Source: Siphonodentalium dalli (Eukaryota; Mollusca; Scaphopoda; Gadilida; Siphonodentaliidae). Taken from it: a DNA stretch of 64,000 bases. This document shows, in pieces, positions 41,401 through 50,200 of the stretch. The stretch spans positions 212,022,151-212,086,150 of the forward strand of contig CP136065.1 in assembly GCA_032622095.1 (NCBI GenBank), read 5' to 3'. Made by a program: the position numbers and the translations under genes. How positions within the stretch are numbered: the first letter of the stretch is position 1; every line of letters starts with the position of its first letter. The notes beneath the pieces are model-generated. The model was not told the origin of the DNA. It made no database searches and worked only from the letters and a program-made list of their open reading frames with translations.

Positions 41401-44400
41401 TTCCACTAAAATTGTTTTTATTTAACTCTTTATACACTAAATACTCAAGGGCCATAGGGCATTTGTTGAACTTATTATCTGAACATTTCCCACAAGTGAA
41501 AATGAACCCTTCAGCACTTGAATTATTATTTCGTTTGCCTGTAATCGGCTCTTTTTTTATGGGCACACCTCCATGTTAATGATAGACTATTCCAACTAAC
41601 CAGCTCTGTCCAGCATTGCTTCAACTTTTTCTTGACAGTATGCTTCAACTTGTTTCCCAATGGTTGGATCTTCTGGATTCAGACCTGAATCCGACAGCAC
41701 TAAATCTTGCATGTAAAACTGTCGAACTGTCTCCAGGGGTATCTTGGTCATTTTGAAATCTTTCCCCTTAACATAAAGCAGACCTATATGTTTCTTCACC
41801 GACTCCCCTTCACTTAGCGATGTTGCTACACTGCTGCCTGGTTGAGTCACATAAAAGTTTTGAATACCGTTCCACTCGGGATCTATCCGACATTCATGTT
41901 CGTGACCCCAGAAAATAAGGTCAAGAAAATCATCAAGAAATTGCTCGGGAATATAGCTAGTTGCTGAGTGTTTGGCACGGTTTTGATGAATCACACACAC
42001 ATTAAACCAGTCTTCCCTATCTTCTTTTGGGCGTAACATTGTCACGTTTTTATTCACGAACATTCGATGCAACCTCTCATCTCGGACTGTTCCCAGTCCA
42101 TACAACGCCAGTTTCGATTCTCCTTTCTGTAGTAATAGAGGACTCAACTGAATTCTTTCAAGTGATGAAGTTTTCCCAAAATAGTTAACAAGTCCAGCGC
42201 TATGGAGTAGGTCAAGTGAACACAAATTAGCCTGGCCTGTTGGGTCATCATGGTTTCCGTGAATGGAGAATACAGGAAATGATACATTCAAATTTGGGTC
42301 CTCGTAGTTTAGAACAGGGAATTTTGTATGCTCAAAGTTAACAGATTGGTCACTGAGGAACTCAAATTGTAGTGGTTTGTCACCCATGCAGTATTTCCTC
42401 AGAAGTGACATGCATCCATACATAATTCTCCTAGACGGCTTGTTTTCGTGAAATAAATCTCCACCCAACAGGACAAAGTCAACCTCATTCTTTTTCGCTT
42501 GCTGCAAGATTTCTTCAAATGAATTAAGAGAGTCGTTCCCCCTTATGGCATCTTTCTCCATATAACCTAGATGAATATCTGTAGCGACAAGGATCTTAAA
42601 TGTACTGTCTTCTTCTCTCCTCAAAGCCATATTGTCATAGTAGTCAAACACTGAAAATAAAAAAATAAAAATTACAGATAGAAGTGATCAAATCATCAGA
42701 GATGTACATTTCAAAATTAAATCCGATAAAATTTTCAGAAATACAATGCACATCTGAAACAGGAAACCTTTATGAAACAAGATTATGAGTGACACAGAGA
42801 TATAAATCATGAGAGCCTATGTCTCGAATGAACTGTGGGTTTGATAGAGGATGTTTTGGTTTTGATGGATACCGAGTTCTGTTTTCATTCCACACTAGGC
42901 AGAAGGAGCATGATATATCCAGCATATGAATGCGAGATGAGCAGCAAGATGAAGCAAAATATTGACTCATTTTGTAAACGTTTTCAGCTCTCATAATTGG
43001 CTACAACAATCAACAATGCCGAAGCCATTTGGTGAAGCAAACCAGGCCACAGCAAAGTGTTGCAGTAGCAGATTTCTGAAGCCAAACAATCTGAATTCAG
43101 AGGGCTGATGTTTTACAGAAATTGGCAACAGTCCGATACATGCTGCTTAATGATTTGGAGGATAATGTTCATATGGAACATAAACTGGCGCAATACCTAA
43201 AGCAAAATTCAGCAAATGAAGACACAGGTGTGTCCTTTTAGCCCTTCCTTTACTAAATGGATTCACATATTCAATTAGAAAAGAAGATTGAACTTATTAT
43301 TTCAACATTTCTTTTCAATAAAAGTCAGAGATCGAGGGTCAGGATGGATGGTGGGTGGGCCAATATTGATGAAAATATTTTTGTTTATGGATGCGGACAT
43401 AGATCTCCGTGATATGAGGAATATACTTATGTGGTTCAAAGCTGTCAAAGTGGTGCTGTCAGATCAGATGGGGTTGCACCAGATTTCCTCCATTCTTACA
43501 TGTAGGCACTTCCATGAATACATTTATCGGGTGCTGGATATTTAGTACCTTGGACATTTGGTACCTGGTCAACCCATTGGTTGTTTTGCACCCAAATATT
43601 TTGGTCAGTTGGTATCAATCTTCATGGCCGTTTGGTAACATATTAATGGGCTCATGAGTCTGATCTAAATATGGTTTTGTATTGTAGACAGGACTGGGAA
43701 TGATCTTGAGAGTTAGATTGTTGTTACACTTATGGACAATTTGGCACCTCACAAATGAATGTGTGTACAACATCAGTGAATAATCATGATTGGCTTTCCT
43801 GCATGGGGCTCTACATTAGCTGATAAAGATATTCAAATGATAATCACAGCTATGACCATTTATTTGGCGTGTGACCATGATAATATATAGAATGATGGTT
43901 CACTCCCTTCTTTCTTTGTGTTTAATGCCTACTTTTAGCTTTTCTCCTCAGGAAAACAAGTTGATACCAAAGTTGGTACCAAACAACCAATTGGTACTAA
44001 ACAACCGGTACCAAACGTCAAAGGTACCAAACATCTAGAAGCTAGTGTTGAAACAACTACTATATTTCGTAGCCGACTAGTTGATGGCCCCTAGGCCCTA
44101 ATCTACTACTAGTTGACACCTACTATATATATAGAATGATAAAAATCCCACACAAGATTTAATATCAAAGTATTTTTTACTGCAGTCCGACCATCCTACC
44201 AGGCCTTCGGCCGGAAACGACCCAACAACAGCTTTCACAAACTGTGACATACAGCAAACATGAATCGTAACCGCAAGTTAGATTTCAGCAACAATGCATC
44301 AGACACGCAACATCCTTCTAAAAATGAAGAAAGTTACTGATTTCTTCGGACATTCAGACATTAACGATAGTCCTAATACAGTGGTTGATTTAACATTTAA

Positions 44401-47200
44401 ATGGGCATATACAGCATTTGCTTTGAGTCTGACTGGCAGCGCAGTTCCATATTAATAAATAGCAGACGACTAATGTAAATTCCCGTTGTTTGGGGAGACT
44501 TTGAGATCCTAGGTGTCTTTTTGCATGTTTAGGACATCCTGTGTGTCTTTTTGCACGTTTCAGAGATCCTGGGTGTCTTTTTGCTCGAAACCATGCGACA
44601 ATGACCAATTCAGCGTTTCGAGCTTTTCAGCTATACCTAATAACCGTTGGTTTACTTTAGGGCATCCAAAGTGTGCCGCTTTTCTGTTGGATAACAGGTC
44701 TATCTAAAATTACCTGTCAACTCCCCTTTCGGGTATTACAGACAGGGTCCAGGTCTCGACTGTGGTCGGTGCTTTGGTGGGCTACTCTAACCTACAGCCG
44801 GGTTCTTTAACGTGCACATAGTCACCCATGTACACGGGTCAGCCATTTATGTTGGCTCCCGATCCGACAGCGTACCGCACTCACGACAACATACCTGGAC
44901 ATGATGTCGCCGTGAAGGGAAGTCAGTTTTGTATTCGGATATATATTGTGTGATCACGAATGAGACTTTTCAGTCATACAACATGGTAATCTGACCAATT
45001 TTTTCATTTTTGTCAGAATACCCGACTGGGAATCGATCCCCGGACCTTTAGCACGAGAGACCAGTACGCTATCAGTGAAGTATCCAGCGATTTTTTGGGG
45101 ACACCTGTTTTTGGGCAATGATATAGGCATATCCCAAAGACATGAGTGAGGGAGGTTTGGGAAGGGGTATCCCCCTGCTGATGGTGGGTGGCGGGGTCTC
45201 CCCCTGGAATTTTGTTTTTAATCCAATGCATTGAGAGCTAATCTACATGTAGAGCTCTTGGAGTCAGTATTTTGAATTTTACTGAGAGTTCACTTTGATC
45301 AAGTTTCTGAAGCATAACTTTGGAATTTTTTTTATATACAATGTATGTATGGATTGGAAATGCTTATAAGTTATTTTCAGATATCTTTTTGTTCAATGGA
45401 TTATGCTTATCCTGCTTGAAATGATTGATTGATTGATTGGGGGTTATTGTCGCTTTAGCCACTAAGGCCATATCACGACATTGCCAGTTTTAGTGGTGGA
45501 GGAAATCCGCACACTTGCGACTAATCTAACAGTGATTTCAATGGCTGATAAACTCGTGAACCATGTGCAGCAAACCACCGACCATCGGCGAGTAACTGGC
45601 AACTCCACCAGATAACGATTTCGAGTTACAAAGTCCACAATGGAAACATGTGGATTTGAACCCTTATCGCCAGCGCTGGAGGGCGAAACGGCTTGGAGTG
45701 GTACCCCTAACCGATTGAGCCACCGAGGCCCCTTGCTTGAAATGAGACCATTATCACTGTAATTAATATAATAGGCTATTTTCTAAAATTCAAGTAAGAG
45801 ACACATTCATAATATACTAGTAGTACAGAAATAATGTCTATTAAGTTACATGTAGTAATTACTAGTAGTACTAATCTCTATGTTAATTATTCATTTGTTA
45901 TTTAATATGAGATCCCACATGATAACCAGATTTACTTGATCAAATTGGCACTGTTCCTCTACTGTATTGTGTAATTTCACTTGAATTTGATTGAAATACT
46001 GAAGTCTGAAAGGTTAACTATTTGAAATTTTCAGATGAAAGCTAGATAAAGCCAAACATACTTTACAGTATTATTACAACTGTTTTTTTTTTGGGCGCCC
46101 AAACCGGTAAAAGGGTATGACAAACGGCCTGGATATGTCCCTGGGTTATCCACTCGGCAACTGACTTCCCTTAAAGTCGCTGTCCCTCAAGTGAGGACTG
46201 AATATCTAAATCATTCACAATGTTTTATAATACCTTAATCGCGACAGGGCTGTCAAATTTGGGGTCCACTGCGATCGTCTATGCTTTATATGATTATCAA
46301 TATAATTATGATGATAAATATGGATGTTACTTTCAACAGAGTTATCTAATTGATTGAGACAATGAGAGGAAGAAATATTTTTACACTGAATTGGTACCGG
46401 TACATCTTTTAGGCTGAAAATGGAATCAAAACTTTTGTGAGCCAATATCGCAATAATAACTAAACTAATAAACTTCAAAAAGTTCCTAGGTTTTGTACTG
46501 GTGGAATATGAACTCTACGGGATTTATGGCATGACCTAATCCTGCCCGGCCTTCGGTCGGAAACAACTCATTTCCTTGTATTTTTTCCCCGGTTTCCCGA
46601 TGCGATGGCACGAATATAGGCAAAGTCCTTGCTTTGGCAAACCGTATGATAAACGAATAGAACTAACACGAAATGTGGTGGCAATATATCTCTAGCGCAA
46701 ATTATTTTCTTTTTTGCTAAATATATCGATTTTTTTATTCATTCTTCTAAAAACATATTTTTGAAGATTTCCAAAAACAAAAATAACCTAAATTTAGCGG
46801 CAAAAAATTTGGAGTTCTCTCCCCTCCTCTCGGTAGGTGGCGGCAAAAACATGTGTTTGAGGGCAAGGTCATTGTCATGGTAAATATTAGGCCGAAAACT
46901 GTCGGCAGTGTTCAACTGTTTTATTTTCGTCAATTCGACAATATTTGTCGCTTTATATGGAATTTGTTGCTTGGAAATCTGCAGTACCATAAACAATAGT
47001 TTCGTCTTATGAGATTCTGCTTAAATTATCCTCAATTGTTCCACAAAACTTGAAATGAAATTGAAGAAAACTTTGTGACCCGGTCGGGTGGATTCAACTT
47101 TCGTCCGATTATTTGATTTTCAAAGTTGATTTTCTCTATTTTCTTCAAACTCTGAGTACCTTCGACAGTTTTCTGTATTAAATAACTTACATACACTCAT
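23457..47200 (-). CDS. MRE11: MRE11 double-strand-break repair nuclease, complete gene in eight exons
   Basis: Exons on the minus strand are 47200-47191, 42650-41601, 40786-40690, 36975-36875, 28859-28774, 27152-27033, 25431-24998 and 23646-23457 (stop TAA). They total 2088 nt in one frame, 695 residues; human MRE11 has 708. The five-motif metallophosphoesterase core is intact: DIHLG (D28, H30), [10 protein letters not shown] (D68), GNHDDP (N136, H137), VIHQNR (H225) and GHEHE (H253, H255). Downstream come the capping domain ([12 protein letters not shown]), the RAD50-binding helices ([15 protein letters not shown]), an Arg-Gly-rich stretch (RGRGRG and RGGRG units) of the kind methylated in MRE11, and an acidic tail ending VKRRR. 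MRE11 acts with RAD50 and NBS1 in the nucleus to sense and resect DNA breaks. Exon 1 (three codons plus one base) is inferred from a consensus GTAAGT donor and frame agreement. If it is wrong, Met at 42630 would start a 685-residue protein. Exon 2 holds the whole nuclease core without an intron. Confidence 0.96.
23690..24000. repeat. Dispersed repeat shared with 61203-61456
   Basis: Shared stretches include TTTCTCAGGCC, GCATGGTCC, TTTTTATTC and GATACTTTATTGGGTGA. It lies in the last MRE11 intron. Class unknown. Confidence 0.55.
24040..24146. mobile_element. Half copy of mariner-like CAGTAATGCCC MITE
   Basis: The right half only, ending GGGCATTACTG then TA, in the last MRE11 intron. Confidence 0.65.
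24430..24880. repeat. GGTACTCAATC repeat, copy 1
   Basis: It begins near AAGGTACTCAATCTGATC, includes TGGTCCCCATATCATC and the strings TTGATTTTAGAGTTATCCATC and GACTCGAATCAAATA, and ends with TGCATCTTTAAG. It is the family of 37005-39030. Confidence 0.6.
25597..25850. mobile_element. CCCTTTCTATACT-family piggyBac-like MITE
   Basis: TTAA then CCCTTTCTATACTGAATGG at the left; GAACTACTTGTTAATGAAAGGGTGAA at the right with the TTAA decayed. It lies in the MRE11 intron between exons 27152-27033 and 25431-24998. Confidence 0.7.
25935..26395 (-). pseudogene. 5'-truncated LINE (non-LTR retrotransposon) tail
   Basis: On the minus strand a frame reads [20 protein letters not shown], then [19 protein letters not shown], a C..C...H....C arrangement typical of the region after the reverse transcriptase domain in LINE proteins. 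It then meets stop codons. The 3' end is an (AATTC)n simple repeat at 25938-25956. The reverse transcriptase itself is absent, as expected of a dead 5'-truncated insertion. It sits in an MRE11 intron in the gene's own orientation. Confidence 0.7.
26697..26948. mobile_element. hAT-like MITE, double hairpin, exact 8-bp duplication
   Basis: The ends CAAGCCTTGAAATAGTG and CACTATTTCAAGGCTTG are flanked by TGCAGGAA at 26689-26696 and 26949-26956. Two back-to-back AGAATGAGGT hairpins fill the element. It lies beside MRE11 exon 27152-27033. Confidence 0.93.
27619..27767. mobile_element. mariner-like MITE (CAGTAATGCCC ends)
   Basis: TA flanks both ends (27617-27618, 27768-27769). The ends CAGTAATGCCCTAAGTAATCG and GGGCATTACTG are inverted, with a partial deletion of the left arm. 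From 27770 to 28770 the MRE11 intron holds no recognised feature. Confidence 0.85.
28968..29800. repeat. GTGATGTGAAACACTCC repeat interrupted by a hairpin insertion
   Basis: Outer parts match 7190-7520. The middle (about 29100-29600) is extra sequence. It ends in an almost perfect hairpin at 29411-29590 whose arms share CCGTGAGGTAAGTGG and CCACTTACCTCACGG. Confidence 0.6.
29949..30547. mobile_element. mariner-like MITE hosting a piggyBac-like MITE
   Basis: The ends CAGTAAAGCCCTAAATAATCG and GGGCATTACTG lie between TA dinucleotides (29947-29948, 30548-30549). The left arm is split at CTCCTTAA by the element at 29979-30361 and resumes CCACCGCAGAATTA. Confidence 0.92.
29979..30361. mobile_element. 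Nested piggyBac-like MITE with palindrome pair
   Basis: TTAA (29975-29978, 30362-30365) bounds CCCTTTACCCAACA and its inverse. Hairpins are at about 30006-30072 and 30144-30211. Relative to 3426-3807 it is in the opposite orientation and 383 against 382 bp. Confidence 0.94.
31020..31445. mobile_element. MITE with GTGACCCGCCATA ends carrying a palindrome pair
   Basis: The ends GTGACCCGCCATA and TATGGCGGGTCAC are flanked by ATAT (31016-31019, 31446-31449). Inside, hairpins at about 31073-31139 and 31358-31425 bracket a third inverted repeat built on GAGCCCC and GGGGCTCCCTGCAGGG. A half copy is at 60968-61200. Confidence 0.85.
31450..31680. repeat. GTGATGTGAAACACTCC-family repeat, inverted fragment
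   Basis: It contains AGTACTCAGGCGCTATGCCAA and TTTACATCTCGATTCGGGACG, the inverse of the 7190-7520 copy. A 59-bp CATGAC MITE end follows at 31897-31951. Confidence 0.6.
33000..34560. repeat. Degenerate minisatellite, 1.5 kb
   Basis: Units of roughly 45-60 bp vary on GACCATACAGTCACTCC, GTATAC and ATACACCTCACC. The two strands have long open frames only because the repeat lacks stop codons in some frames. It is pyrimidine-rich on the + strand. Confidence 0.85.
35027..36295. mobile_element. Harbinger-like non-autonomous element (TAA duplication)
   Basis: It starts GGCCTAAAAAAAAATAC and ends TTTTTTTGTTTAGGCC, with TTTGTTTCCGCTA shared inverted inside both ends. TAA flanks it at 35024-35026 and 36296-36298. 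The uninterrupted left arm of the fold-back gives the empty site. The core, 35440-36130, is repeated at 45085-46085. Confidence 0.8.
37005..37460. repeat. GGTACTCAATC repeat, copy 2
   Basis: It runs from TTAAAGATGCATAATCTGAA to TTCAGTACCTTTAAAT on the + strand and is near-identical in order to 37735-38192. It lies in the MRE11 intron between exons 40786-40690 and 36975-36875. Confidence 0.7.
37735..38192. repeat. GGTACTCAATC repeat, copy 3
   Basis: Same limits and orientation as copy 2, about 730 bp away. Shared strings include GGAAAATTTTGTTGAACAAA-like and AACTGAAGCGGCATTTAAAA blocks. Confidence 0.7.
38578..39030. repeat. GGTACTCAATC repeat, copy 4, inverted
   Basis: The reverse orientation of copies 2 and 3, starting TTTAAAGGTACTCAATCC and ending ATGGATCTTTAAG. 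Together the three copies form a potential snap-back structure. Confidence 0.7.
39126..39985. mobile_element. hAT-like element related to 17013-18188
   Basis: The right end read inward is CAGGGTTGGCGCTGGACGAA, matching the CAGTGTTTGCGCTGGACAGA end of the element at 17013. The left end is CAGGGTGAAAATTTTGGC. TTGGCAAA repeats cluster inside the right end. The flanking duplication is imperfect (ATGAAAG, ATGAAGG). No transposase frame. Confidence 0.65.
40167..40367. mobile_element. mariner-like MITE, near-full hairpin
   Basis: AGTAATGCCCTAAATTGTC at the left and GACTATTTAGGGCATTGCTG at the right, both arms intact. It preserves the uninterrupted CTCCTTAACCACAG target. Confidence 0.82.
40972..41392. 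mobile_element. hAT-like MITE, decayed ends
   Basis: The ends are GGCCTTGAAATAGTGGG and GCTATTTCAAGGCTTA, with two AGAATGAGG hairpins inside, between MRE11 exons 2 and 3. A CCCTTTCTATACT-type fragment follows to about 41590, ending next to the exon 2 donor. Confidence 0.7.
43530..44037. mobile_element. MITE with GGTACCAAA-rich inverted ends
   Basis: The left end has ACATTTGGTACCTGGTC and TTGGTTGTTTTGC. The right end has the inverse series GGTACCAAACAACC and AAAGGTACCAAACATC. Repeated KpnI-like units make multi-copy termini. It lies in MRE11 intron 1. From 42651 to 43530 nothing else is recognised. Confidence 0.55.
44502..44588. repeat. 36-bp minisatellite, about 2.5 copies
   Basis: The phrase GTGTCTTTTTGC recurs three times with CATCCT or GATCCT before it. 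Confidence 0.7.
44690..45079 (-). mobile_element. tRNA-derived SINE, type A
   Basis: Reading the minus strand from 45079, an A-box-like TAGCGTACTGG is followed by a B-box-like GGGGATCGATTCCC, then a body with TTGTCGTGAGTGCGGTACGC and CACGTTAAAGAACCC, ending TTAGATAGA. The body recurs at 47430-47805. Confidence 0.75.
45085..46085. repeat. Second copy of the 35440-36130 repeat core, split by a SINE
   Basis: Shared blocks include GGGGACACCTGTTTTTGGGC, TATGTATGGATTGGAAATGC and ATGAAAGCTAGATAAAGCC in the same order. The copy lacks the Harbinger-like ends and carries SINE 45425-45733. Confidence 0.75.
45425..45733 (-). mobile_element. tRNA-derived SINE, type B, with 12-bp target duplication
   Basis: On the minus strand: A-box TGGCTCAATCGG, B-box GGTTCAAATCC, and a 3' region GATATGGCC..GGCTAAAGCGAC of the Meta-SINE kind, then an (AATC)n tail. 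It is flanked by TGCTTGAAATGA at 45413-45424 and 45734-45745. Confidence 0.88.
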
Positions 47201-47225
47201 TTTAGTTCGATAGCAATTTGAACTA
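47191..47225. promoter_or_regulatory. Inferred bidirectional MRE11/CFAP96 start region
   Basis: The CFAP96 ATG is at 47225 on the + strand. The inferred MRE11 ATG is at 47200 on the - strand and is followed after ten bases by a consensus GTAAGT donor (47190-47185). Only 24 bp separate the two start codons, so each 5' UTR must overlap the other gene's first exon and transcription of both must start within this neighbourhood. No TATA box is evident. The pairing rests on the MRE11 exon 1 call, which is an inference. Confidence 0.55.
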
Positions 47226-50200
47226 TGGCGGCAAAAACAGATATGGAGCGCGTTGGCGTGTTCCAGGAAATGCGATATGTCTCTATTGGAGACAAATATC
47301 AGGCGTCTCATGGTGGTGGTAAGTTTTTCTTGCTTTGATTCATACCATTAAATTGTAGCATAGTTCAGTTGGTTTGTGGGCCGACCTCTGAGCTACACCT
47401 TCGACACATGTGGTCGAAGTCGGTAGCCGAGACTGGGGAGAGTCGGCGAGAGGTAGCGTAATGGTCTCTTGTGCTATCGGACCGGGGATCACAACCTGGT
47501 CACTACTCTATCTCTACTATCTAGTCAGGGGTATTGTGAGAAAAATCAGAACTCGGTCAGATACCAAGTTTGTCAGGCTGAAATGTCTCATTCGAGATCA
47601 CTGAATAAAGATCCGAATGCAAAATGCCGACTTCCCCCATTACAACACTTGTCCAGGTATGTTGTCGTGGGTGCAGTACGCTGTCCGATCGGGTGCGGAC
47701 ATTAATGGATGACCCGTGTACACACCTCGGTGTGCATGCGTTAAAGAACGCTACTGGAGTCACCATGCACATTGAGGGCGATGGAGTATCAAGTAGATTA
47801 GATAGATAGATCTATAGAGCTTAGAGGGTTTGAAACTTTGAATCTGACATAGTATATTCGGACAGACTTTGTATCGCCATCTGCATTCCCAGTAACTTGG
47901 CATATGTGTTATGAATCAACCATCGATACCACGATCAGTGCTCTGAGAACGTTTAATACAGAAGCATAAGAATCTGAGACAAAATTTGAAAAATATGTAC
48001 ATGTACTGGACAAATTTCATACCTCTGCTCCTCTTGAGTCTTGTAATGTCATGACCATAGATGACATTAATGATTAGGCTGGGCACACTGTAGGATTGGG
48101 AGCCAATGCTAAATGGCTGTCCCATGTGATGATGATGTGTAACAATGTGTGCATGCATGTTAAAACGTAGCATGTACCATGGCGAAGAATTCACGGATTT
48201 GGCAAAAAAATCCTGGACAAATTGGACTAAAATTGGGTGGTGGATCTACTCGATCCCAGTGTTCCTATGTCCAGCATTGGCCCCTGCACTGAAAACTCTA
48301 CAAAATATATACTCTAGTCTCTATGGTAGCTACTAGTACGCCTACAGGCTACAGGCGTTAGCCAGAGTAGAGATTTATGGCATGATCTACCCTGCTCGGC
48401 TGCTATATATAATATTATGATTTTGCTGCCGGAAAGATCATTAAATTGAGAAGATTCGGTCTGGAAAGATAATTAATATTTGATTGATAATATTAAACTT
48501 AACAAGGTGCTAAATATTCTACTATACCGGTAATTTAGTCGGAGTAGTCCTAGATAATGTTAAAATTCAGCTTCAATAATAGCTGAAATCAGCTATCACA
48601 GTCGTTGGTCATTATAAATGATAATTTAACTTCTTTTACGCAGTAGTATTAAACTAGTATAGCCTAAGTATACCATATATAACTACCGTATAATATGGGT
48701 GGCCAAATTCACATTTAATAGCCAATTACGCTTAAGTGTAATGCATTACGTTTAAGCATAATGCAATTACGCTTCAGCGTAATTCCATTATGCTTAAGCG
48801 TAATGGTATTACGCTTAAAAGCGTAAATTCAGATTTCTATTACTCTTAAGCATAATGCCATTAATGCCGTAATGGAATTTGTATTACGCTTAAGCGTAAT
48901 GGCTTTATGCTTAAGCGTAATGGCATTACCCTTAAGCGTAATTCAAATTCCATATCTCAAAACTCCCCTGGAGCTGAAATGGATGCAGCCAATTACTGAT
49001 GCTAGTAACTTTTAACATATATTTACCTTAGCTTAAGCGTAATGGAGTTGTGAATGAGGCAATTACGCTTAAGCGTCATGTCATTACGCTTAAGCATAAT
49101 GGTATTATATGCTTAAGCATAATGGCATTACGCTTAAGTGATATAAGTGTAATTAGCTATTAAATGTGAATTTGACCTCCCATATATAACACTATTAAGT
49201 AATTTAATTACTTTATTACCGGTACTTATACTATTGCTTATATACTTATTTATATAATATAATTTATATTTATATAAGGACTGTGCTGTCAACACGACAC
49301 AATTGGGAAAATGCACTAAACAATTGTTTAAATAATAAATACCAATCTCTTATTTCAAATTCTATTATAAAAGTAAATGAGCGAATCTGGTGTCGTTACA
49401 TGTAAAATTTTTGACAAAAGTGCTGAGCACTGCTCTTTGGTTAAGAAATTTCCGGGTTTGGATACTGTATTTTTTTTTTGTATATTAAATGATTTTTTTT
49501 TCTTGAGTTTGAAGAGTCTTCTCGGGGAAAAAAACATTCAGAGCTGCCATGATCGGAAGTAATAAATATAAGTTGAATTAAAATTAGGTACGCATGACAA
49601 ACCTATAAAAAAAATAGTAAAATGGCATCAAATGTACTGCATTGTACTGATTGTAGACAGTGAGTGATTTATACTGGTACTGTACATATGTGCAGACTGT
49701 AGTGATAATTAATTCCTTCACTAATTAGTTCAGTGTAATAACTACTCGTACGATTAAATTCTAGCTCAAGATGCTACCTCTGCACATTATTGAATTTGTA
49801 GTCACCAAACAGAAATACTGAGCCATTGCTTTCTGACTACACTATTTTAGATTAATCCGGTTAGTCGCAGTCCTAAATACTCACCACTTTATTTGACATG
49901 TTTCTGTTTGTACAGGAGAATTCAACAGTCAAGCAGCCAAAGGTAAACAGATGCTGCCTGGTGGCAGTAAAGCAAGAAGCGCTACACAAGCAGGATTTTT
50001 TGCTGAAAAATTTACCAGGGTATATGAGAATGAAGCATATAGTGATCCCATTAAAATAAGGAGACAGGGTCGATTGAAGGAGGCACAGAAAAATATTGGG
50101 AAAGCTTTTCTTCCAAGTAATGGAGAGAAGAAGCCGTAAGTAAGACAGTATTTATATGTACATACGCAGATGAAATTAATATACATGTCTTGACAGAACC

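Noticed and set aside
46215-46478. 87-residue minus-strand frame with a signal-peptide-like start
   Set aside because: Hydrophobic start is short, no homologue, no splice or promoter context, and it lies in MRE11 intron 1 among repeats.
48697-49181. CRISPR-like array of short palindromic repeats
   Set aside because: The organism is eukaryotic, the units have no uniform spacers, and the block is bounded by transposon-like inverted ends.
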